From Tetrahymena elliotti 4EA (Eukaryota; Ciliophora; Oligohymenophorea; Hymenostomatida; Tetrahymenidae): 64,000 nucleotides of DNA. The position numbers and the translations under genes are program-made. This document shows positions 12,847-27,202 of this stretch, one piece after another (positions within the stretch are counted from its first letter, which is position 1; each line of letters starts with the position of its first letter). A model generated the notes under the pieces. It was not told the origin of the DNA. It saw only the letters and a list, made by a program, of their open reading frames with translations, and did no database searches. Where the stretch lies: assembly GCA_000231825.2 (NCBI GenBank), contig AFXF02001822.1, positions 116,749 to 180,748 on the forward strand, read 5' to 3'.

Positions 12847-13110
12847 ATGTTTGCTCTAAAAGGTGCGATAACCTAAATTATATAGGCTCAAAATGATATT
12901 TCCCTATTATGCAGACAATTTTACTTTAAGGAGGAGACTGTAAAATAGTTTAATAAATTCTTAAAGCCATGTATTCATTTCTTGAATCTATAAATACTTT
13001 CTTAAAATTAGGAAATTTATTTAAGACATATTATTTATTATTTGTCAGTTTTTAAAGTTTAAGTACAAACTAATATTAGAAAAAGAATTCCATTTAGAGA
13101 TTTTGTTTGA
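12847..13110 (+). CDS. Possible small ORF, 87 aa or a spliced shorter form
   Basis: ATG 12847 opens an 87-codon frame to TGA 13108-13110. The first 43 codons (MFALKGAITQIIQAQND..., CRQFYFKEETV) lie in a patch with clearly higher GC than its surroundings. A GT-AG pair (from GTATTC at about 12971) would end the protein just after FLKP. The complementary strand of the same patch is also open (from about 12971, MALRIYQTILQSPPQSK), so even the strand is uncertain. No family recognised. Confidence 0.2.
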
Positions 13111-13642
13111 GATCTTTTAAATCATTATTTAAATTATTATCATTTTTATTTTATATTACATTGTAAATATTAGCCATTTAAGTCATAGTTAAATCAATAG
13201 GGATTATCTTAGAATTTCTTACATTTTAGACTACAAAAGTGAATTCATTTTACTACCTTAGATTAAATTGATTATTTTACATAAATTTCATTCTCTATTA
13301 GCATAACTCAAGACAAAAAAATGCATAATCTCTACTGTTGTTGGTGTATTCTAGTAAGTATTTCTAAATAAAATTAAAAATTAAAAAAAATATCTTTAAT
13401 CGTAAAATTAACCTTATTTTCAACATGTGAATGAACCATTCCTAATTAGAAATTGTTAAAAATGATCAATATTATTTAAAGCAGAAATAAAATAATGAAA
13501 AAAACCACATTATTAGAAGAAAATTTAAAAGAAATTCTTAGAATTTTAGAATTAGTCTAAAGAGTAATTTAAAGACATAATTTATTTTAGAATAAATTTG
13601 AATTAAAAAAGATATGTAAAATTTAATTAAAGTTAGTAGTTA

Positions 13643-13717
13643 ATGAGTTACCCATGAGAATAATAGATTTCTGATGATGAACTTAAATATTTTTAAAAAG
13701 AGGGCTATAGGACATGA
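13643..13717 (+). pseudogene. UGA-interrupted coding-like fragment
   Basis: ATG AGT TAC CCA is followed directly by TGA at 13655-13657. The same frame then continues for 19 coding-like codons (EQQISDDELKYFQKEGYRT) to a second TGA at 13715-13717. Either this is a gene remnant in which TGG became TGA, or the ATG is not the true start and splicing joins the second part to something else. No function can be assigned. Confidence 0.2.
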
Positions 13718-14442
13718 TTAAAACAATTTTAAAGTTTAATTATTAGAATTTATAATTTTTAACTTCAAATGAAATATTTTAAGAGAAAATATTTTTATAT
13801 TTTTGATAAGCTTCTTTTTTCTAATTGATTTTCTAGAAAAATAGAAAAATTTTGGAGTTTCTTTTTTATGTTTGTCTTTTAGAAAAAAATTTTTTTTTCT
13901 TTTTTTCTAAAAATTATATAATTTTTAGGTCGTATTGTGACTATTAAAAGTCATAGAATTAAATGGTTTATCAGAAAGAAAAGTACAATGAAAAGCAATA
14001 AATTTTTGAAGAAATATTTACAAAGAAGCGCAAATTTCAAATTAATATATCTGCTCTATATAGTCTTAACTAATTAATTCACAATTTATATCAATAATCA
14101 AAAACAAAACAAAAATAATGAAAAGGGAGGGGGTTTTTTGATTGTTATATTAAATTGAATTATTTAATTTTTGAGTATGTTCAATACAATATCATTGAAA
14201 TTTGTATAAATAGGATGAGAAAGAAGAAAAGAATGTTAAGAAAAAGGAAATTAGAAAATTAGTCTATGCGTAAAAGTTTATACACTTTAAATAATATAAA
14301 TATATCAAAAAATATAAAATATATAAATATTTAATTACTTGCAAAATTTAAAGACAAAAAATATAAAATTCTTTTAAATAGTAAAAAATCTTTAAAAAAA
14401 TCAAAAAATAAGCATAACAAATAAATAAATATAAATTAAGAA

Positions 14443-16677
14443 ATGTTTTTTAATGGTTTTCCCTTCTTTGGCGGTGATGACGGCCATGAATAATATGGTA
14501 ATATATTTAAACTCTTATCAAATTCACTTGAAATGCCTTATCTTTATTTGAACTCATTTGAATTTACTCTTTTCAATTCTTTATCACTAAGCATCGATAT
14601 TTTTTAAATAAAAAAGAAATGCCTGGTGGAAGAAAAAAAGATACTGATACCACTAAGTTATATGAAACATTAGGAGTTCCTAAAGAAGCTACTTAATCAG
14701 AAGTTAAGAAAGCTTTCATGAAAGCAGCAAAGGAACATCATCCTGATAAAGGTGGTGATGCTGAAAAGGTAATTATTATATTTTTGCATTTTTGAACTCT
14801 TTTTAAATAATTAGTTGATCCTTCAAAGAGCAAAAATTTACTTAAAAATTTATCTTATTGATCTTCTTGAAAGATGTGAAAATCAATAAGATTTATTTAT
14901 TTGAAAACAAAGCAATTTATTTACTCAGAAAATATATAAATTTAATTATTTAAATTTAAAATAGTTCAAGGAATATTAAGCTGCTTATGAAGTTTTAGGT
15001 GACCCCAAAAAAAGAGAACTTTATGATAAGTACGGTATGGATGGTGTTGAAAATGGTGGTGCTGGTGGTGCAGGTAGGATAATTAATTAAATTATAAAGT
15101 TAATATATAGCTAAGCAAATAAATTTATAATAAATAGACTTGTTCGATATTTTAAGAGGAGGTGGCAGATAATAATAATAAAGAGGTGCTTAAAAGATGA
15201 GAGGAGCTAAGGTTCCTATCGAAATTACACTCGAAGATTCTTATTTAGGTAAAACTGTCAATCTTCCTGTCAAGAGACAAAGAAATTGTGAAACATGTGA
15301 AGGTAAAGGTGGATCTAATGTAACTACCTGTGATACTTGTAAGGGTAGAGGTGTTACAACCAAGGTTATGCGTATGGGTCCTCTCACCTAAACTTTCTAA
15401 TAAGAATGTTCAAACTGTGGTGGTGAAGGTAAATGCATCAGCGAAAAGGATAAATGTAAGACTTGCAAGGGCAAGAAAGTCTTCAAGCAAGAAGCTTCTG
15501 TTGAAGTTCCCATAGACAAGGTAAAAAAGAAAACAAAGATATATTATTACATAAAACATAGTATTATTCTTAGCACTCTTTATTAATAATGATAAGCATA
15601 GCTAGTTAGTTTGTTGGTTATTTAGTTTTTTTAAAAGCATTTAAATTAAAAAGAAGAAAAACGAATTAATAGTGCTTGATTCATGCAATATTCATGCAAT
15701 TTTAAATTTACTTTTTAGTTTGATTGAAAATTGATTTTTTGCTTGTTTGATTGCTTACTTATCAGATAGAAAAGTTTTTCTAAACAATAAATCTAAGAGG
15801 AATGAATAGATTTTTTCTATATTTTTAGTAGAATCTTTCCAGAATATAGATTTTATATTTAGAACATTATCAAGCAATCTTTTAATGCATTAAAATTAAA
15901 TATTATTCTATAATTAATATAGGGTGCTTATCAAGACCAAGAAATTATTATGACAGGTTAAGCAGACGAAGCTCCTGGCTACATGGCTGGTGATTTACAT
16001 GTTATTGTTTAAATTAAGAAGCATCCTGTTTTTACTAGATAAGGTGCTGATTTATTCATGGAAAAGAAGATTACTTTATTAGAAGCTCTTACAGGTTTCT
16101 GCTTTAAAATTACTACCCTCGATAAGCATGAACTTTAAATTGCTACTCCTCCTGGTGAAATTGTATAAGATGGTAATTAAATATTTTATTTTTAATATTT
16201 CTATTTTTAACTATCTTATTAAATATTTTTTTAGGTGATAAAAAGGTTGTTAAGAACCAAGGTATGCCTTTCTACGGTGATTCTATTTCTCATGGTAATT
16301 TGATTATTACTTTCAAGGTTGAATTCCCTAAGAAAGGATCTATCACAGAAGCTCAACTTAAGGTTCTTTCTGATGTAATATATTTTTAAATCTTTCAAAA
16401 ATTTGAAATTAAGTTGAAATTTTGATATAATATTAGATATTACCTGGTCCTAAACCTAAGAAAGTAGATACTACTAAGGATGAAATTTTACTTTTAACAG
16501 AATTTGATCCTTCTTAAACTAATCCCAGTGAAGAAGGTGGTAGAAATAGTAAACAAAATCAATTAAAATAATCTAATTTACTAATTATTATTTAATTTAA
16601 TAATAGGAGAAGATGAAGAAGATGAAGATGAAGATGAAAGATAAGGTGGTACTAGAGTACAATGCAACCAATAATGA
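14443..16677 (+). CDS. Type I (class A) DnaJ/Hsp40 co-chaperone with CaaX-like end
   Basis: Eight exons (14443-14497, 14617-14768, 14965-15073, 15138-15520, 15923-16172, 16235-16374, 16437-16548, 16607-16677) give 423 aa. It stimulates Hsp70 ATPase and delivers substrates. The J domain (about residues 30-95) has [13 protein letters not shown] and an intact HPD (EHHPDKGG). A Gly-rich linker is followed by four zinc repeats, [27 protein letters not shown] and CKTCKGKKV, the last having lost its GxG. Two substrate-binding barrels follow. An acidic run [10 protein letters not shown] precedes the last six residues VQCNQQ, so CNQQ fits a farnesylation CaaX box as in DNAJA1/YDJ1. Probably cytosolic and membrane-associated. 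Intron 4 is 402 nt and intron 2 holds a strong hairpin. Confidence 0.95.
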
Positions 16678-18083
16678 GAAAAATAAAAATAATGTTTTAA
16701 TAAATTGCTAAATTTAATAAAAAAAAAAGTAAACCAAAAATAAATAAGATATAAGATGCTTTTGCAGCGAGAAAAATTTATCTAAAATTGCTTAAATATA
16801 ATTAAAATTTAATCCTAATTTCTATCTTTTGTAAAATTGCTATCTTATATTGAAGTTTTCAGTATAGTATGTGTAATGTTTTTAAGTATTTCTCCAATTC
16901 CCACACAAGCCATTCATTCATTCATTCTTTCTTTCAACACTCTTCAATTTTATTTTATTTTTAGATAAATCAAAATTATGTTTAAAAAAATCAATTTTAC
17001 TAAGACTTTAAAATTTAAAAATATACAAATTTTTTTAGAGTTTGAGAAGATTTAAATTTTATTTATTTGATAAAACATCAACATTGCTAAGAAAAATATT
17101 ATTAAAATCAAATATAAAAATGAAAGTGATATGTAAAAAAAATAGTCTATTTTACTAAACATTTTTTATTTTTAAATTAAAAAGTGAAAATTTACTTTGG
17201 ATTAAATATTTTACTTTTTTAATTATGCCAATAAAATTATCTATAATTACATTAAAATCTAAATATTAAACATATTTGTATTTAATGTTATTAAAATTTT
17301 ATAAGTGTAATGTTTAAACAATTTTAATTATTAGTTATCGAATTCAAACATGAAAATTTCCAACAATTAAAAAATAATTTATTAAATCCATTAATATTAT
17401 GCTGAGTATACTGTCGTTTATTTGATTTTAAGGTTATGATTATTAGATTTTAATCTTGAAGAAAAAAAATTACATTTTTTTAATAAAATCACAGCTGAAT
17501 TAATTTTATTTTTAAAGCTTGCAAAAACTTAGAAATTAAAAGATTAGAGTTGGAATGATAAATTTAAATGAAATCCATATAATTTAGATAAATTAATATA
17601 AAGCAAATATAAAAGTGATTTATAATAAGTTAGGTATATAAGTAGATGATTAAATTGGTTTTAATAATTATTTATTTAGATCAATATTTTAATTCTGAAA
17701 TTTAAATATTTAAATAATAGAACCCACTATCTTAAATATTTAAAAAGTTGGTTAATTATTTAATATTTATTTTATATCAGAAGATTATTAGATAGATAGC
17801 TAATTGTTTATAATATTTCCATATTTATTAGTTGAAATTATCAAACAAAGTTGATAAAGTTTTCAATTGAAAAATAAATGTGTTATTACATTTTAATTAT
17901 TTAAAATGTTTATAAATTATTATTAATCTTTCGCTAGAAGATTTTTAAATTCCTTGCTTAAGTGTATTTTGTTTTATTTTTTAATAGCTTCTTAAATTTA
18001 ATTTTAGTTAGTTTTTAGTTATTAGGTATTAATTTTATTTTTTGTAATTAGATTTCTTTAATTCTTTTTATGTTTCTTATTTT
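16678..18083. other. Convergent intergenic region
   Basis: About 1.4 kb between the 3' ends of the DnaJ gene (plus) and the ankyrin-AGC kinase gene (minus). It includes short CATT and TTTC microsatellite runs at 16910-16940. No coding sequence or RNA gene seen. Confidence 0.45.
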
Positions 18084-21921
<3,838 letters not shown>

Positions 21922-23991
21922 TTAATCAATTGCTTACTTTGTTTTTTTGCAAATTTAATTAATTTTTTGTTTTGATTTTTTTTAATTAATTTCTTGTTTT
22001 TATTTGTTTGTTTGTTTGATTACTAGTCTATCAATCTATCAGCTTGAATAAAGCAGCTATAATGCCAGTTTTTTATTTATTTGTTTCTTTGTTTGCTTCA
22101 TTAATTGATTGTTTGTTTGATTTGCTCTCAAAATATTTCTTTTTTTTTATTAAAAAGATGTATTTTTTTTTTATTATTCAATCAACTAAAAACACGCAAT
22201 TAATATTTTAAAGGAAAATAGGTAATAGACTAGTTATAAATTTTTTCAATTTAATTGTTAGACTTTTTTTTTAATTCAAAAATAACTTTGTATTACTAGT
22301 CAAACATTTTAATTTAAATTGCTAATTTCATATGTTAAGTATTTTCATCTAATATACTTTTTATCACACATTTTCATTCTTTTTAAATAAAATTGATCAA
22401 TTTCTTTATTTTTGTTGTTATTTTATCCAACTTGTATTACGAAGCACATAATTTGATCTCTTTCACTTTCGATTTAATTTCCAGAAAATTTCCACAAAAC
22501 AACCTAATAAAAGTAGAAATATTTTGCTTCTCGTTTCTAAAATTTGCAAGTTAATTTTATAAAAATGCTACAAAAATATCTCTTTGGCGTTCGTTATTCA
22601 TTTAAATTAAATAAATTGTGTGATTATAGAAGTATATTTGTCAACTGATTAAGTAAACAAATGAATTTTGAAATAGAACTTTATATATGTTATTGATTTA
22701 TTATGTTTACAAAGACATAGTAAAAAATATGAGAAAAAATATTAATTTTTGATAATAGAAAATGTATAAAAAAGTTATGTTTCTTATTTTTAGCTATCAT
22801 TTTTGTTATCTATTTATTAACTAACTTTAAATCCTTTTAAAAAACCAGTGTCATTTTAAACACATATAATTGTAAAAATATGCAGTTATTTAAAAGATTT
22901 AATTATGGTTTCCTAAATATAATTTCTTTATTTTCTATTTAAATAAAGTTATATTAAAAAAAACACAATATTTAGATTTTATTGATTAATTAAAAAAGAC
23001 CTTTTGTTTATTTGAATTTACTAATATTATTAAAAGCCAATGAGATAGATTCAAGGAAAAATTCTTTGATTTGAAATAAACACTCCAAAAAAAAAATCTC
23101 TAATGTCTCAGAGAAAATTTGACTATTTGAACGAATTATTCATTAAAAAATATCCTTTAAAAAAAAATAATAGATATTTTATTTAATTATTTTTATACCA
23201 AAAAATAAAACAAAAATATTTTTTTATTTGGCATAGAAAAAAAAAATTTATTGAATGTTTTGAGGAGCAATAAAAAGAAAATTTGTTTATTTTTTAAGAA
23301 TTAAATTTAAAAATAAATAATATGCTTTAATTGTAAATTATTTGTTTGCTTTTATTATCTTTAAATGAATTAAAATTTTATTTTAAATTATTATTTTTTT
23401 ATCTAATTCAAAATACAAACTTTAAAATAATCTTTTATATTTTGTTTTTGAAATACTTTAAATTATGGATTTTTAGATTCAAATGATAATATTAATAAAT
23501 GTAATAAATAAGATAATTAGTTGGTAGATATTAGTAGTGGATGGAGTTCAAGCAAGATATTTAAAATTCAGTTTATTGTTAAAAATGCAGATAACATGGA
23601 TACTTATAATGATATAGATAGTTTTTTAGTATATTGGAGAAGATTAAAAAATATTCTCTTAATTAACTATAATTATTAAATACATAAAAATATTTATTTA
23701 TAAGTTAATTTTGTTTTATTGAACATAAAATTAAATGATATGTTTGGTTATTTATAATTTGTTTGCACTATTTAAAATTACAAGTTAGTTAGTGAGCTAG
23801 CTATTTATTGAGTACTTACCAACTTATTTATATATTTGTTAAGGAATTTAAGAATTAAAAAGGCTATCATGGGTTTGATATTTTTTTAACTTTTACCACA
23901 ATAACCAACCAATCTCTCAGCATCCATCTACAGGTAATGATAAACAAAAATGTTAATTGATAATTTATTTGATTACTAACTATTTTATCTT
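21922..23991. other. Long intergenic region
   Basis: The first part is upstream of the kinase gene and has GTTT/TTTG microsatellite runs at 21998-22120. The rest is A/T tracts, except for a C2-like ORF at 23452-23811 (separate entry) and a GC-richer patch at 23885-23935, which could be a further 3' exon of the PP1 gene. Confidence 0.4.
23452..23811 (+). pseudogene. Copine-like C2 domain fragment
   Basis: An open frame between two TGA codons (23449-23451 and 23809-23811) holds, at about 23539-23650, the segment KIFKIQFIVKNADNMDTYND followed by IDSFLVYWRR. This resembles the N-terminal C2 domain of copines, where a strand-forming [IL]xFxxKxxxNMD stretch is followed by SDPFLV. Here SDP is IDS, so a calcium-binding Asp is changed. 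No credible ATG, no upstream exon and no downstream vWA domain are visible. I take it as a gene fragment; a small, heavily spliced gene is the alternative. Confidence 0.3.
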
Positions 23992-25955
23992 TCAATTGAC
24001 AAACTTTTATTTAAAATTTTTTTCTTTAATATAAGCTATTCATGCTACTAAAAAATTACCTTTGGAGTTTTAGGACGTTAAGTTTAAGATTTTTTATCTG
24101 CAGGTTTTAATATTTAGAAGCTACACATTAAAGTCTCATCAACAGACATTAAAGCACCTAATTTTTAAGTTAATTTTAATTTAATTTTTTCCTAAATAAT
24201 ATATTTTATTACCGCAATTATCAAATTCACCACAATAATTTGGTGCAGAAAAGATTGTAACTAATTATCTCTTTGCAAAGAACTCATATCCATCTTCTAC
24301 TACCTAATGTGCTCTACATATTAAATCTAAATCTTACTTCTTTAAGAATTTGGAAACCTCATCAGGTCCAAATATATAACTAACACCTCTTTCATTATCA
24401 CCCCAACCAAGGATATCTTTTTCAGGGTCACTCCATAAAAGATCACATAACAAACCTATGTTTTAAATTCAAATTATTGAAATTATATGAAAAAATTGAA
24501 TAAAAATTATTTATTTATTTTCTCTATTTTAAAAATTAATTGTGATTTTTTAATTTCTAAACAATTCAATTCTAGCTTGTTTATTCATAAGAAGCTTATT
24601 CCTTATTAAAAGCTATTCTTTCTATATCCATATTACTTTTAAATGGAATAAATTTCTGGCTTCTTCAACTCGCATTAACACTGAAAAACTAAATATCTTT
24701 ATATGTCTTAGCTAAAACCTTGAAAATCGTGTAATTTCACTTGCAATTTGTTTATTTTTTTCTATATTTCACTTTTTTTCTAACTTTTTTGCTTAATTAT
24801 TAGAGCTTAAACTTTAATAAAACTTCATGCGTTGAAACTAAAGGAAGAATAAAAAATCATTTTATCATAAATAAGGAGATGCTTAGTGCAATTTACAAGC
24901 TTGGCCTAGATAAAATAACTAAAAATTTTCATTTTTTAAAAATTCTATCAGTTAATTTTCAAAATAGAGAAAAGAAATTTTAGATTTTGAAGATAATAAC
25001 CTTAATCGGGAACTTCAATAGGACGTATTATACGATGAATAGATTCTATATTATTAAATTCAGGGGAAGGTGAAAGACCTCCATGCATGCAAATAATTTT
25101 TTCATCTATCACTGCACAGACTGGAAGACAATTAAAGCAGTCAGTAAAAATTTTCCAGAGCTTTATATTATATCTTCTTTTACCTTTTTATTTCATATAA
25201 AATTAAAATAAGAAAAATCAAAGTAATTGACTTAAAATAAATAAAATGTTTAATGAAAGAAATGCAGCGTTCAACAGATTAGCTTATTGTTATTCCAAAA
25301 TAATTTTATGAATTTGAAATTTCTATTTATCATTCTCTTTTTTATGCTTCTTTTTTGAAAAATAATTGAATGATTTGGATCTAATCTTTGAAAACTTAAA
25401 TGCTGAACTGTCCTGAGCGCAAATAAAATTCTGCTTGATAATAAAAAGGATTACATTCATCATAGAAACCATATATACGATTGATGGAAGAGCATTCGTG
25501 GTTGCCACGAAGTAAGAAGAAATTTTCAGGAAATTTGATTTTATAAGCTAAGAGCAAACAAATGGTTTCTAGTGATTATTTGCCTCTATCAACGTAATCT
25601 CCTAAAAAGAGATAATTGGCATCAGGAGGGAAACCTCCATATTCGAAAATTCTAAGTAAATCTGGGAATTGGCCATGAACATCACCTATTATTTAAACAA
25701 TTTTTATTGCCTTAATATTACCCTAAAAATATTGTTTAGTTTTAACAAAAAATAAGGCTTCTAATTACCACAAATTTTAATGGGAGCTTCTAACTCTAAA
25801 AGCATTGGTTATTGCAAAAAGATTTCTCTTGACTTCATGCAAACAGCCCTAATTTCGCTTTCAGCCAAAACCTAACTTTTAACTGTCCTACTTTGCTTTG
25901 GATCTATCAATTTTGACAAGATATCATCAATATCAATGACTGTTTTTCCGTCCAT
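23992..25955 (-). CDS. Serine/threonine protein phosphatase PP1 catalytic subunit
   Basis: Six exons (25769-25955, 25455-25685, 25001-25183, 24213-24455, 24060-24157, 23992-24003) give about 317 aa, near the usual PP1 length. It removes phosphate from Ser/Thr using two metals. Signatures are [46 protein letters not shown] and [11 protein letters not shown]; the acidic LWSDPEKD segment and the C-terminal core [12 protein letters not shown] are typical of PP1 rather than PP2A. The metal and substrate ligands are all present. Introns 2 and 3 are long (271 and 545 nt). The last 12-nt exon (FVN, stop) is my least certain call: other acceptors downstream of 24004, including one before a GC-richer patch at 23885-23935, would give a different tail. 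Confidence 0.93.
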
Positions 25956-27202
25956 TATCGCTAATTTCAAATAATGATTTTTTAATCTTCTTCAGTTTCC
26001 TTTTATTTTTTCTTTATTTTTTTTATTTTTTTGCTTTTTCTGCTTCTTTAGTTAGATTGTTTTTTTGCTTGTTTGATGATTTATTTGTTAATTTGTTAGC
26101 TAGTTTACTATTCTTGCTGTTTTAAACTACTTATTAAATAAATCATGTTTCTTCTTATGAACTTCAAATGTCCGACCGATACTCTTTTTTATCGCATTCA
26201 TTTTTTATCTGTGTTCTATTTTATTTTTTCATATAAATACATTCATTTCCTTATTTAAATTAATAATATAAGCAAATAAATTTTTTTATTCTTCTCTTAT
26301 CTTTTTTTTTAATATATATACATATGCCAGGCATATTTATTTTTTTTACAATTATCAAACGAATAATTTATTTTTCTTATATTTATTTTTACTGTCTCCT
26401 TTATTTATTTTTTGCATAATTCATCAAATAATCTATCAATACTCCATTCTTAAGAAATTCAATATTTATTTGATATGAATTATTTTTATTGGTTTAATTT
26501 ATCTGAAAGATATACATGTTATTTTTTATTTATTTTTAAATGCATTCTAACATTTAAAAGCCGTAGCTGATAATTACTTCTAATCTAAAATTAGATTTAT
26601 TTTTATTAGCAAAAATAATATTTATTTAATTTACTTATTATCTACAAATTCAATATGGAATTCCTTAAAATCCAATTTTCTATCATTTAAATAATTCCTT
26701 GAAATATAATATTTTAAAATATTGATTTTCACATTTAGCCTATGGTTGATATGTTTAAACAAAATCAGATTCTTATTTATTCACGATCAATTGATCCATT
26801 AAAAACTAGAAACAATAAATAAAACATGCTCATTATTTCCAAAATTCCTTAACTGAAACATAATTAATTGGATAGCAAAAATAATGTATATTTGTTAAAT
26901 GCTAACAATTCTATTAACACCTAACTCTATTCTTAAATAAAATTAATTGAATTCCTTCAAAAAATATTTTAGATAAATTTAGTACATATTTTTTGACAGG
27001 CTTATTTTAAAGCTATGCAAAATAATTAAAATTGATATTAAATTTTTTGTACTATTAGTTTTTTATTATAGAATAATACTATAAAAAACTTTTGTGAATT
27101 TAATTTTGATATATTTACAATCTCTTCTTTACATAAATATTTCACAATTTAAAACTTAAAGGAAATAATTTATAAAAATTAGTAAAAAAATATTTTTTTA
27201 TA
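25956..27202. other. Intergenic region
   Basis: About 1.25 kb upstream of the PP1 gene and downstream of the gene ending at 27203. A/T tracts only; no gene or structured element recognised. Confidence 0.45.

Larger units (their letters stand above)
12434..14442. other. Long intergenic region with fragments of coding-like sequence
   Basis: Two kilobases between the Pin1-type gene and the DnaJ gene. It holds a small ORF at 12847-13110 and a UGA-interrupted ORF at 13643-13717, both listed separately, and an open frame at about 13930-14159 (KSHRIKWFIRKKSTMKSNK) that I could not connect to a start. The rest is A/T tracts. Confidence 0.35.
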
